Part shown: positions 34,626 to 46,632 of the stretch, piece after piece | Position numbering within the stretch: position 1 is the stretch's first letter | How the letters are laid out: each line of letters opens with the position of its first letter | Source of the DNA: Hepsetus odoe | Taxonomy: Eukaryota; Chordata; Actinopteri; Characiformes; Hepsetidae | Reading direction: 5' to 3' | Assembly: GCA_017165825.1 (NCBI GenBank) | Contig: CM029377.1 | Location: forward strand, 25,014,386 to 25,078,385 | DNA length: 64,000 bases | Program-made: the position numbers and the translations under genes | The notes under the pieces: generated by a model | The model's database searches: none | Told to the model about the DNA's origin: nothing | The model's input: only the letters and a program-made list of their open reading frames with translations

Positions 34626-35689
34626 AGAGAGATTTTCATCCTCCCTCAATCATGAGTCTTTTTCACCTGATGCTCCCAAGTTTATTCCTAGATATTCTAA
34701 TAACAATTAAAAAGTGCCAGCACACATACTCCTCACTAGGGAAAAAAAGACGTGTTGCTGTCAAGGATGCTCAATCTCTGATCTCTGATCCCAACTCGGG
34801 AGAATATAACCACAATAAGCTCCTTCTTTATCTCGTGTGAGGCAAGTTAGAATTAGAAGCCTCCAAAAAGTTATCTCAAAGCAGTACACAAGGGCATAAT
34901 GGCACTGCTGGGATGAAACAACAGCACATTTTTGGTGTTTATTAGCCCTGATATCAATGATCAAATTGTATGAGTGTTTGTTACATCCAATTTACATAGA
35001 CTCTGCGATACTAAGTTTATGTGAAAAAGTTTAATTTAATAAAAATGACTGCAGAGCAAGCACAGTTATTAACAACAGGCAGTCCAAGAGATGCATGGCA
35101 GGGAAAACCTACTGAAGATGGCAAAGCAGTTCAGCATCTTTGTTTGTCACTTCAGGAGTGTGGAAGTAGTACTGAGACTTCCACTGTCACAGCCCCTCTG
35201 CCCGCTTTTCATTTAAGCAATTTTTCAAAGAATCAGGAGTCAACTTTAAAAAAAAAAAAAAAAAATAGTTACTATAACCTTCAGAAAAATCAGCCCTTGA
35301 CTATATTTGTGGAAATATCTTAAAACATTGAACTGAACAGCTAGCACTAGTGTTTACTGACATATACTGTAATTCTTTTAATCTTTGCTACATCCTTAAC
35401 TGTTTGGAAACTTCCATTATTGTATCCATACCAACCATTCCTACATTAATAGTGCCCAGCAACCTTTGAAAAACACCAATGACATTGCTGGTTATGAAGT
35501 GCTTTGTTAAGAAGTTAAGAAGCCCATCGTATCACAATCAAGGCACCTCATGGACCCTCTGCAATTTGTCTTCCAAGCCTCTAGGGGACAGAAGATGCAA
35601 TTTTAATGATTTTGCACCTATTGCACAGTCACCTTGAGTGAAAGTGTCATTTTCTAAATGACACTATGTGTCATTTAGAAGACACAACA
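34626..35689. other. Unassigned DNA
   Basis: Poly-A run at 35250-35265. A short palindrome lies near 35650-35682 (tgtcatt...aatgacac arms). No gene seen. Confidence 0.4.
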
Positions 35690-35815
35690 CAGCATACAGC
35701 TTCCATGCCTTTAACCCATTCACTTGAGTGGAGCGGTGGGCAGCCTTATCATTGCCAGGGGAACAGTGCTGGACCATGGGTCCTAGTCCCTAAGTGTCCC
35801 TAAAGACACTTAATT
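35690..35815 (-). mobile_element. Degraded SINE, type A
   Basis: Inverted phrases cacagcatacagc, gcctttaacccattcac and a decayed head (tcctagtccctaagtgtccc). Too diverged to set exact ends. Confidence 0.4.
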
Positions 35816-36185
35816 AACTACATATAGATGATACCGCAACGCTAAGTCTCCTATATGATGGGAAGGTGGCACTTATAGACTACTGTCTAAACAGTAGTGA
35901 AGGAATCATGTCGGACCATGGCCTCCAATGGGACCTATTGACTGACCTCATTAGCACTGGTAGTAGTGACTGACAGTATCTAAAGTAGAGTAGAGTAGAG
36001 TAATCTTTTATTATCCCACGAATGGGAAATTTGGGCGTTACAGGGCTCTTATAAAAGTGACAGGTGTACAGAAAAGAATAGAAAAGATATATAAAAAATA
36101 AAAATATAAAGATGTAAAGAAAGAGGAAGAGGAACAAGTACAGGAGAAAGTAAGTACAGGAGCTATAAATACTAAATAATAAATT

Positions 36186-36206
36186 ATCTATCTATCTATC
36201 TATCTA

Positions 36207-36277
<71 letters not shown>

Positions 36278-36278
36278 A
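36186..36278. repeat. (TCTA)n(TA)n microsatellite
   Basis: About seven TCTA units then some 32 TA units. A repeat-like sequence (ttttattatcccacgaatgg) precedes it at about 36007 and may belong to an unclassified dispersed element. Confidence 0.95.
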
Positions 36279-37011
36279 CAGGGAGAATTAGGTGACCATA
36301 TATACAGTACACAGTAATAATACACGGTAATAAATAAGTAAAAAAAAATTATAAATATAAATAAACAAGCAGCAAAAAATATAAATGTAATAATATGTAT
36401 TATTAATAATAATGTAAAAATAGGTGATGCAATCACTCTGCATTCTCTTCAGGAACCTTTCAGTTGGAAGGATTTGAAATGCTTAACTTATAAAAACTTA
36501 TAAAAACTTATAAAAAATCCCTACCAACACACCCCTCACCCAGCACAACCCACACACAAGCCCCCCCTAAAAAAATTAATTTGTGTTTCAGCACAATTCC
36601 TTGCAAAGAATAGGCACAGCTTTTAAAAAATCAGGCCATAATCCAAGCCAACTGTGTATATAATGGAATATGTTCTTTGCTTTGAGACCCAGAGAAAAAA
36701 GTGCCTTCCTTAAACAGTGGGGGGTTTGTTTAAGATCCCTGAGTGAAAGCAGAGATTCTGGGTCATTGAGGATTTACCGAACAATACTTTAAAGGGGTGT
36801 CTGTTATGACTCATTCATCCTTGCTCTTACTTAGAGCTGTGGACTGTGAACTGGTGGAGGAAATGTCAAGTTCATTCAAACAGAGAATGGCTGTTCCCTC
36901 TTGGCCCTTGCACTGACCTATATATGGTAACTGAATATCTGAGCTCCATGACCATCCTCAGGAAGTTCTGAATTTAGAATTGAAAAAGAAAGAAGAAAGA
37001 AACAACCCTTG
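36279..37011. other. Unassigned DNA with a short tandem repeat
   Basis: Three tandem copies of acttataaaa near 36485-36516. No gene seen. Confidence 0.4.
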
Positions 37012-37215
37012 TCATTGTGAAACGCAGCACAGCATAGCACAACACAACAAAACTCAACCTCTGCTTTTCACCCATACACACACGTGCAGCTATTGAAAGT
37101 GCCTGGGGAGCAGTGGCGGGGATGGTACCTTGCTCAAGGGTACCTCAGGGCAACGTAATGGTGAGGGAATTGAACCTACAATCTTCCGATCCGGGGCCAA
37201 CTGCCTAACCACCCA
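37012..37215 (-). mobile_element. tRNA-derived SINE, type A
   Basis: Inverted copy: cttgtcattgtgaaacgcag at the left, gcttttcacccatacacaca, gcctggggagcagtggcggg, then gtaccttgctcaagggtacc and the head reverse complement at the right (aactgcctaaccaccc). Confidence 0.85.
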
Positions 37216-38944
37216 AATATTTAAAAGATCTGGATGATTATACTGGCTCACAGAATGTCTTGCTGGAAATATTAGTTTTTATCCCTTAGAAATAAACAGG
37301 CTGTCGAAGCAGCACATTTGAAAATGATATATGTTAATAACCTCTGTTCTACTTTAAACATTTTTTTTTTCATGGAAGCGAAAAACAAAAACCCATCTGA
37401 TTCTCTATTGTTTTCTACTGTTCTCTACTAGCTTAATAGGTTGTGTTTTGGTTGGTGTAAAGGTGATGCTTTCATGATGACATCATAGCAGCAAGTTAAA
37501 GTGTTTTCTTGCAGTCTAGTGTCCATATATGGCCTGTGAAATGAGAGGTATAGTTAGACATTTTAACAATGAGTACACGCTACATCACATTCTTAATTTT
37601 AAAAGTAGTGAAATTATGGTTTTAAACTACCCTCAATGTTTGATGATATGTACTATGTACAGATTTGTTCAGTTTGAAATTGTCAATGAGAAAATTATCA
37701 ATAATATAAAAGATGCATTATATAGACAGTTGAAGGAATGGTCCAGGAATAGCTTAATGCAATTCTATTTAAACATAGTTGAGTGACAGAATGGCAGAAA
37801 AATTAATATACACACAAATACACAAAACAATTAAGGCAAGCACATGATGAGGATTATCTTGCATGTATTTGTTTTCTAGGTCGGGTTCTTTAATCCTTTC
37901 CATATTACAACCCTGGTTTTCTGTTCATGCCATTCATTTGACCTGGGAAATCTGGTTGTTATTGTTTCCTCACTGATATGACTGCAGTGGGGGAGATTTT
38001 TCTAGACCATTGAGAGCGCATGTGAGGTCATGGTTGCTCTGATGGAACATCAAAAAGCATCTGTCAGTGTCCTCCTCATCCGTTGCCCACCATCCTCCAG
38101 GGTAAAAAGGCGAAGGTAGTGCACCAATAGAAAAGGGAAATGCTCCTGCCTCAAGAGCTACCCCCCCCCAGCACTTTCACTTCAGAGAAATGGTGTAAGA
38201 GCAGTGCAGTCTGTTTGTGTCCATTGCATTCCATTGCAACTGTTAAAATTTGCGACATATATGACATATTATAATTCAAACCTTTACCTTCACCTTTAAA
38301 AACTACTGTCAGAGATGCTTAGAGATGCAGAGATTTTATTACAACAATGCCAATATTCGGTGCATATTTTGGAAATGATGATGCATACATATAGATACAT
38401 GCATATACTCAACATCACTATCAAAGTTCATTAATGCTTCCTTTTCAAAAATAAATGCACTCATTACAAATTATGTAACCAACATTGTACACATACTTTT
38501 GTATGTCCTTTATGATAGTACTGATCTAAAGCCAAACATATACTAGTAGAGGCAGTGCTGTAGACCGTGTTTGTTTGTTAAACACATAAAATGTTAATTT
38601 CTGATTTCTTCTAATAACATAATAATTTTGACAGTTTTTCAATGTTTTCACATTTCTCACCTGAACTACCTTCACTGCCTCTATGATTTTTGGGGGTACT
38701 GCTCCATTTTGTCTGGAAGACTGCATTTATATCTATTTAACTGTTAATTAAGTAAAAATTAGCCATTAAACTCAAACAGTGTTCAAACTGAGGTAGTTAT
38801 TTAAATTATTATCGATTTTAGCATCACTATAAGGATTCACTACAACAGGACAAAAATGGTCACTTAGCATCAAAAAGATAAACATTTGATTGTTTTCCTT
38901 CATGATTAATTTCACCTGTAAATTAGAGGTCAGCAAGACTTTCT
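37216..38944. other. Unassigned intergenic DNA
   Basis: I see no named repeat. Frames of 66-85 codons (37529-37786, 38526-38726) show no domain. Confidence 0.4.
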
Positions 38945-39390
38945 TCATGCTTTTGAAAACTTGTGGCTTTGTATGAGGATGTCAGGACTGGCAGAAGTAT
39001 GTAAGAGTGGTACAGGAAATGTATGAGGGCAGTGTGGCAATGGTGAGGTCTGTAGAGGAGTGATGTATGTGTTTAAAGAAGAGGTATGGTTACATCAAGG
39101 ATCCGCAATGTAGCTTTTTTGTTTGCAAATATTGATGGATAGGTTGGCAGATGAGATCACACAGGTGTCCCTGTGGATGATGGATGATATTGTAATCTGA
39201 GACCAGAGGTGGTGAAGGTGGAAGAGTTGAAAAACTTGGGGTCAAGAGTCTGGAGTAACGGGGAATGTGGAAGAGAGTGAAGAAAAGAGCGCAGGCAGGT
39301 TGGAAAGGGTGGATAAAAGTGGCAGGGGTGAAAAACAGGTACAAGAGTGAAATATAAGTTTTACCATAGGGTAGTGAGACCTGTTGTTTT
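38945..39390 (+). mobile_element. RTE LINE RT fragment, old
   Basis: Matches the RTE copy from the LWFCMRTSG region through the VGLHQGSA region and the FADD area (gatgatattgtaatctgag) into the thumb. It has many indels and lacks both ends. More diverged than the copies at 20 and 42 kb. Confidence 0.8.
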
Positions 39391-39963
39391 GGTATGCAAA
39401 CTTAAGAGTTAACAAAAGCACTCATTGTTTTGAAAAATAAATTCAGACTAAGGATACATCAGTTACTTTTCCTCCTTTTTAGTCATGCAGTTTTCGTTTG
39501 ACAATAAGTACCAAATGCTAGTTAGCCAAGCCATAGCCAGCCTTGACCAGCATGTTCAGACAGCTCTCTGATTTACAACATGTTTTCTTGTCTTTCCCAG
39601 GAGCACCTGTACTTTAAGTGTCTACGCATGTCTGTGCACACGCTGCCCCCTAGGCAGGTTAACCTATGTGACCTGTGCTCCTGAGAGAGCTGCCACAAAA
39701 GCTCTGAATGAAAAACATTTGGCCCTTTTCTAGAGGAGCTGTAAATTTAGCACCGTGTCTGCACAGTTAGTTTCACTACTTACTTTCCAGCATCAGTGCC
39801 TATGGTTCAGCAAAGGTCTTGTTTTTCTTGTGATGTTATGATGACTAATATATGTAAATGGCATCTATTTTAATAGGCTGATGTGTGCAAATGCAATTGG
39901 TTTTAATGGCATCACAAAAGCAAGATTTTATGATACATTTTTGGACCCTAATTGCCATTAACA
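39391..39963. other. Unassigned DNA
   Basis: A non-repetitive GC-richer patch at 39590-39750 could be a conserved element; no frame supports an exon. Confidence 0.35.
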
Positions 39964-41129
39964 GTGCCTTGCGAAAGTATTCACCCCCCTTGGCATTTTT
40001 CATGTTTTGTTGCCTCACAACCTGGAATTAAAATTGATTGTTTGAGAGTTAGCACCATTTTATTTACAGAACATGCCTACAACTTTGAAGATGTATTTTA
40101 TTTTTATTGTGAAGCAAACAACAAATAGGACAAAATAACTTTACAGTCGGGCCAGTTTCCCAGTCCCTGCTGCTGAAAAACATCCCCACAGCATGATGCT
40201 GCCACAAACATGTTTCACTGTGGTGATGGTGCTCTTGGGGTGATGGGCTATATTGGGTTTGTGCCAGACATAGCATTTTCCCTGTTGGCTGAAAAGTTCA
40301 ATCTGACCAGAACACCTTCCTCCATACATTTTGGGAGTCTCCCACATGCCTTTTGGCAAGCTCAAAACATGCCTTTTTATTTTTAACATTAAGTAATGCC
40401 TTTTTTCTGGCCAGTCTTCCATGAAGCCCAGCTCTATGGAGTGTACGGCTTATTGTGGTCATATGGACAGATACTCCAGTCTCTGCTGTGGACCTCTGCA
40501 ACTCCTTCAGGGTTACCTGTGGTCTCTGTGCTGCCTCTCTGATTAATGCCCTCCTAGCCCAGTCTGTGAGTTTTGGTGGGTGGCTCTCTCTTGGCAGGTT
40601 TGTTGTGGTACCATGTTCTTTCCATTTGAAGATGATGGATTTGATGGTGCTCTGGGGGATCATCAAAGATTTAGATTTTTTTATAACCCAACCCTGACTT
40701 GTACTTCTCAACCACTTTGTCCCTGACTTATTTGGAGAGCTCCTCGATCTTCATAGTGTGATGCCTCTTGCTTAGTGGTGTTGCAGCCTCTGGGGCCTTT
40801 CAGAAAAGGTGTGTTTATACAGATCGTGTGACACATATTGCACACAGGTGGACTTCACTAATTATGTGATTTTTGAAGGTAATTGGTTGCACCAGGACTT
40901 GTTAGGGGCTTTATGGCAAAGGGGGAGAATACATATGTACATGCGAATTTTCAGTTTTTATTATTATTATTATTTTGTATATATTTTTCTCATTTCACTT
41001 CAGCAACTTAGACTATTGTGTGCAGATCCATCACATAAAATAAAATTAAGAAACATTTAAATTACAGTTTGGAATGTAACAAAATAGGTAAAAAGCCAAG
41101 GGGGGGTAAATACGTTTGCAAGGCACTGT
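39964..41129 (-). mobile_element. Tc1/mariner element with both ends, centre deleted
   Basis: Left end acagtgccttgcgaaagtat and right end gtttgcaaggcactg are imperfect inverted repeats of about 40 bp, with TA at 41128-41129 on the right. Between them a minus-strand transposase retains only its first half. The right terminal region recurs at 22930-23297. Length is about 1.17 kb compared with about 1.6 kb for full elements of this superfamily. Confidence 0.9.
40141..40711 (-). pseudogene. Tc1 transposase, N-terminal two-thirds
   Basis: Starts MRSTSQGWVIKKSKSLMIPQ (first helix-turn-helix region), continues with the PPKLTDWARRALIREAAQRP linker and second DNA-binding helix region, then WRKVFWSD where the first catalytic Asp lies. 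After a frame change it runs through GSIMLWGCFSAAGTGKLARL. It stops there: the segment with the second Asp (QDN-type motif) and the SPDLNPIE motif is absent. No catalysis is possible. Confidence 0.87.
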
Positions 41130-41631
41130 AGGTACTAGGAGTGAATGGTACTTCTGGAATAAATGTTTACATCACAAATATCAAACTCCAATGCTTTGGG
41201 CTCTGCTGTACTTTTTCTCACTCATTATGCCAATAGGCAGACCAATCTGCACTCATTCAGTGCCTTTTTTCACCCAAGTTTACTTTGGTGCTGTATTTAG
41301 CACTAGTAATCTAGTGGCATCGGATGTGTGTGTGTATGTCTGTGTGTATGTGTGTGTGTGTGTGTCTGTACGCGAAAACGGGATTGGATTGGAAGATTTC
41401 CTCTTTTCCTCTGTTGCTGTGGAATGACCTAAATGTTTGTTGTATGCTATCCCTCAACCTCTCAGGCTATATATTGTTCATATATAATAGGGCAGAAACT
41501 GTTGCCCGATTAAGGCCTGCTAGCAGCATGAAATGAAAAGAGGGAGATTTCTTTCAGAGAGAGAAAGAGAAAAAATGCAATGTTAAAAGAGATTGAATGG
41601 CAAAAAAATGAAGTCTGTTAGATTCAAATAC
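41130..41631. other. Unassigned DNA with a (TG)n tract
   Basis: Interrupted (TG)n at 41324-41368. No gene recognised. Confidence 0.5.
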
Positions 41632-43605
41632 CTTTCTTTCTTTCTTTTTCTTTCGGCTGCTCCCGTTTATGGGTCACCACAGCGGATCAACCATCTCTAT
41701 TTCTTATGGTCCTCTGTATGTTTCTTCTTCAAACCAACCACCTGCATGTTCTCTCTCACCACGTACATAAACCTCCTCTTTGGTCTTCCTCTTCTCCTTT
41801 TTCCTGGCAGCACCATCTTCAACATCCTCCTTCCAATATAATCCTCGTCTCTCTGTACATACCACCACTTCCTTGCTTCTCTAACCTTCCTTACCACTCC
41901 ACTTTCCTCCCTTTCATTTACACTCATTTTGACCTACTCACTTTCATTCCTCTCCTCTCTAGAGCATATCTCTGTCTCCCCAGGTTCTCCTCAAGCTGCT
42001 CCCTACTCTCACTGTAGATCACAATATCATCAGTAAAGATCATTGTCCACAGAGACTGATCTTTGATGTAATCCTACCTCTACCTTAAATGCATCTGTCA
42101 CTCCCACTGCAGATCTCACTACTGTTATGGGCAGCGGTGGCCTACTGGTTAGGGAGTTGGCCAAAGGATCGGAAGATTGTGGGTTCAAACCCCTTACCAG
42201 TAAGTTGCCCTGAGATACCCTTGAGCAAGGTACCGTTCCCGTCACTGCGCCCCGGGCGTTTTCATAGCTGCCCCCTGCTGCATGGTGTTTGTGTGCATGG
42301 GTTAAATGCAGAGGTCCAATTTCATTGTGGTTCACTGTGTGCTGGGCTGTGACCTCACAATGACAAGAGTAGTCACTTTCACTTTTTTTACACTGCCATC
42401 ATACATATCCTGAACTACTCTCACGAACTTCTCTGCAACAACTGACCTCCTCATACAAAATCACAACTCCTCTCTGGGCACCCTGTCATATGCTTTCTCC
42501 AAGTCCACAAACGCATAATCCAACTCCTTCTGACCTTCTCTGTACTTCTCCATCAACACCCTCAGAGCAAACATTGCATCTGTGGTGCTCTTTCTTGGCA
42601 TAAAACCATACTGCTGTTCACCTCTTTTCTTAACCTAGATTCCACTACTCTTTCCCATGACTTCATGCTATGGCTGATCAACTTTATCCATCTATAGTTT
42701 CTACCAGTACACTTTGTCTCCACTCCTCAGACATCCTCTCACTTTCCAAGATTGTGTTAAACAATCTGGTCAGAAACTCAACTGCCATCTCCCCTAAACA
42801 CCTCCATGCTTCTACTGGTTTGTCATCCTGTCCAACAGCCTTTCAATTCTTCATCCTCTTTATTGCGGCCCTTACTTCTATCTTGCTTATTTGCTGCACT
42901 TCCTGGTTCACTATCCTCACATCATCCAATCTTCTCTTTTTCATTTTTCATTTTTTTTCATTCATCAGCCCCTCAAAGTATTCCTTCCATCTGCTCAACA
43001 CGCTCTGTTCACCAGTGACTACGTTTTCATTTCTATCTTTAATTGCCCTGACCTGCTGCACATCTTTCCCAGCCCTGTCTCTCTGTCTAGCCAAACAGTA
43101 TAGGCCCTTTTCTCCCTCTTTACTGTCCAACCTCTCATACAATTCACCAAACACCTTATCTTTGGCCTTTGCCACTGCTTTCTTCGCCTTTTGGCTCATC
43201 TCCTTGTACACCTGTCTCCTTTCTTCATCTCTCTGACTGTCCCACTTCTTCTTTGATTCCCTTTTCTTTTGTATACACTCCTGAACTTCTCAGTTCCACC
43301 ACCAGGTTTCCTTACCCTCCTTTGTCCTTCCAGATGTCACACAAGTACATTTCTCGCTGTCTGCCTTATCACGTCTGCAGTAGTTTCCGCTAATTTTCTA
43401 CCTTTACCAGTCATGCTGCCAACATTGAAATTTCCTACCCTCACTTCCACTCTCCTCCCCTTCTTTCTCTCTTCCTTCCTCTGGACATGCCTTCCTCTTT
43501 TTCTTCTTCTCCTTTGACCAACAGTAGTCCAATTTCCACCAGCACGAAGACCAGCACGAAGAAACTGGCTGGGTTGTTGAATGTCAATTTTGTTGAATGT
43601 CAAAG
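41632..43605 (-). mobile_element. RTE LINE copy carrying an embedded SINE
   Basis: Minus-strand RTE. Its 3' end, next to a (TTTC)n tail, is at 41632-41660; the 5' end is near 43605 and extends further 5' than the other copies. The RT domain is recognisable (for example the KDKVFGELYERLDSKEGEKG linker at 42948-43211). The endonuclease is gone: at about 43385-43400 the GSMTGKGRKLA segment joins directly to the [10 protein letters not shown] segment. About 80 bp next to the FADD box is also lost. A type A SINE sits at 42128-42388. Inactive. Confidence 0.92.
42128..42388 (+). mobile_element. tRNA-derived SINE, type A, inside the RTE copy
   Basis: Complete SINE: gggcagcggtggcctactgg, B box gggttcaaacccc, gttgccctgagatacc, gctgccccctgctgcatgg, and tail agtcactttcacttttttt. 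It interrupts the RTE between the phrases ctcactactgtta and cactgccatcatacat. It is antisense to the RTE. The same junction recurs at 57.32 kb. Confidence 0.93.
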
Positions 43606-45234
43606 TATATTAACTACTAAGCATATCAGTATTTGTGGTTAAGCCATGCTCTTTAATCTAAGAAGTGTTGGAGCCAAATATTTTTACACTTGCTCTAACC
43701 TCAAATATATGATAAACTTTAAAATCATTCATTTGTGCTCTGAAAAGCAAGATGTTCTAACGGCCAGGGAATGGTGTGCTAGCTTTGCTTCTGTATAAAA
43801 ATGATGGAAGTTGGATTAGGTAACCTTTTGACCTCTGAGGCAATAAAGGCCAGCATTAAATGCCTCCCCCTGGGAAAATATTCACTCCAAGGTGTTTGTA
43901 GCATTATTGATGTGAAGAAGAGACAAATCTTCTTACAGTGTAATTGGATTTTGCCACAAGCTGTCTATTCTTAGTCTTTTGTTGCACTGTGTACACACTG
44001 AAAAAGCAACTTTAGGCTCAGCCGGTGAAAACCTGTCCTCATTACGATAATAATTGCATGGTTGGTGGTCACCAGAAAAGAAACTGATACTGTGCGGCCC
44101 TTTTACTTCCATTCCAGAGCATTGTTAAATTAGGTCTGCAAACAGCGAAAGCAGCAAATGGCCTCGGAAATAAATAATAAATAAAAAAAAACAGATAATA
44201 CAAGAATTCTTCAGGGAGCCATTTGAGAAACTGCTATAAGAGCCTGTATACTTCTCTGTATTTACAGGTTGCCTAGGGACTATAATGTTTACAGAAATAA
44301 TTGAATGTACCTTAACTGGGAGAGGTTTTGGGTATAGTAGTTTTGGGACACTGTTTTAGCCATTGATAACTTTTATAACTTAATATGCTGAATGACATCA
44401 GGGATGATTGATAATTGCTATTGGATAAAAGCATAAAAAGATTGATGGGTTTCATTTGAACCCACAAGGAAAATATTTAATTGTCTTTTACAATTACAAT
44501 CTGTGTTATTCTACAGTTGTGTTATTGTAGAATAACACAAATATTTTATCCCAACTATAGATATGCTTGATTAGGCTCCAAAGCCTAAAAAGATGCAGTG
44601 TGGTGATTTAAATACAGTTTCTATGAAACAATATAATGATATAGAATAACAACAAAATAATAATAATAATAATAATAATAACAACTTGTTTTGAATATTT
44701 TGAATGAGTGCAAATGTCAAGACAGAGGTTGAATTATAAAAAGTTATATGATCATATAATTTTGGGATCTTCAGGAATATTCATGGGCCTCTCCTTATTT
44801 TTTAGGAGTCTATTTGTAACTGTAAGTGCTCTTGAGCTTCGGTCATTGCTAGTATTGGCTCTCTCTTGTACCATTACTGTTTGATCTGGACTCCAACAGC
44901 AAAAAGTTAAAGCTAGCAGAAAGGACAACTACTGTTTGTTCCAGACTTGTTTAGTGAAATGTCATTGGTTTGTGTTAATGTCACACTATGCAAAGTAGGC
45001 CATGCAGTGCTCTAATTTTACAAAGGAAGAATTTAAATAGTCATAACCAATAAAAAAGGAGAAAAAAAGGAGATATCTGTTGAAACATTTACTAAAAAAA
45101 GGTAAATATACTGGGGATATATTTTTGTGTAATACATTGTATGTCTTAGTCCTAGAGTGATTTTTGTTGACATACCATTTCTGGAAAAGTTAACAATGAA
45201 GCTGAATTCCTTTGTTTGTCCAAAGTCTGCATGA
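43606..45234. other. Unique DNA; candidate conserved block and a hairpin
   Basis: 43690-44200 is non-repetitive, has no long frame, and shows conserved-element-like texture. A perfect 13-bp stem with a 12-base loop lies at 44502-44539. An (AAT)n run is at 44659-44682. Confidence 0.35.
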
Positions 45235-46555
45235 CATTGGAAATGGAGGCTGAGCTCAGCGCCAAGGATCACAAAATGCATGCACGGAACTAGGATCTTG
45301 ATGTTTTGAATGTAAAGTTAAGGGATGCTACACTGGCCAATTGCCAAGTCTCAGAGAAGCTTCAGGAGAAGGAATTAGAGGCTGAAGTGAGCAGAGACAA
45401 TGTTCAGGAAGTTAAGAATATTGAACTGAGACACGTTTTGCATGAACTGGAGGCAAAGTGTAAGAAATTGGAAGATGACAATGTCTCCCTCCAGACCATG
45501 AATCACCAGCTGCAGGAAAGCAGCCAGTCTGAGGTACGTTCCCTTCAGGAGGAACTAGCTAAAGTTAATAGGGAACTTGAGGAAAAGCAGGCTGGGTACC
45601 TAGAATGTGAGGAGGTCTGTAAGGTGAACCTAGGTGAACAGGTAGTTTGGTTAACTGACAGCTTGGGTAGTATCCAGGAGAACCTAAGGGCTGAATAAGA
45701 AAAACTCAGACAGGTCAATATGAAGCACAGTGCACTTCTCACGGACATTCACCAAAGAGATTAACAGATCAGCTGCATGAACATTCAGATCACTCAACGG
45801 AAGGCATTGCTGACAAGGCTCAACCAACAGCTGACAGAGAGCGAGGCATTTGCTTTGCAGGGAATCACCTCAGTAACAAACGAAAGACTGAAACACGAGG
45901 AAAAGTTCACCAATCTGCTTTATCAACTTGGAGACCAAAGGACTCTTGTCTCTGTGCCAGAGTGGAATCAAAACCATGGAAATGGAAAGAAAGGCTCAAG
46001 ACAATGGTGTGCTTCAAGGAGAGGTCAGTAAACTCATGCAAGAGAGAACGGTCCTGAGGAAGGAACTGCAAGCTGCGATTATTGTCTGGAAGGAATGGCT
46101 GAAGAGAACAGAGGAACAGGAGATGCTGGAGACTAAAGTGGCCACTATGGAAGAACAGCTGAATAGGACCAGAACAGAGCTGAAGCAGGTGCAGGACAAC
46201 AGCACCGCTCTGCAGGCTGAACTGGAAAAAGCCCGGAGAGAGGCCAGTAAGCACACAGAGCTGCAAGAGCATGTCAGAGGTATGGAAGCTGAATTGAAGA
46301 TCTCAAAATCTCAACTCACTCAGCAGACCCCAGTGCATACTGGGACCCTGGTGAATAGCTTCAAAGAGGGGCAGCTGAGGAACAGTCTAATGGAAAAGGA
46401 GAGGCAGGTAAAGATTCCAGAGGCTGATCAGCCATGTGAAAACTCTGAGAAGGGTGCTCAGAGTCCAACAGAACACCAGCCGAACTCTTTCCACAAGGTG
46501 GTCATAAGCACCCTACATTGTTTTGCCTCACACTTCAGCAGACCCAGAACAGGGT
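45235..46555 (+). pseudogene. Coiled-coil protein pseudogene
   Basis: Long heptad-type coiled coil rich in Leu, Glu, Gln and Lys, read across several frames without introns. Segments are 45306-45698 (from NVKLRDATLANCQVSEKLQE to LGSIQENLRAE), then EKLRQVNMKHSALLTDIHQR, 45777-45960, and 45970-46557 (QDNGVLQGEVSKLMQERTVL onwards). In-frame stops at about 45696 and 45762 and frame changes near 45870 and 45940 disable it. The absence of introns fits either a processed copy or a fragment of one giant exon such as in NuMA-like coiled-coil genes; I cannot name the parent. Confidence 0.75.
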
Positions 46556-46632
46556 AACTGGTTGAGGAGTCAATGCGGAACTTCTTTCTGCGGAACCAAG
46601 AGCAGGGCTCCTGGTCTTAATTATGTGCACAC

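Noticed and set aside
36200..36436. Tyr-Ile repeat protein
   Set aside because: Translation of the (TA)n microsatellite.
42670..43236. 188-codon plus-strand hydrophobic protein
   Set aside because: Antisense of the RTE RT and linker region; the same artefact appears opposite the copy at 21018-21749.
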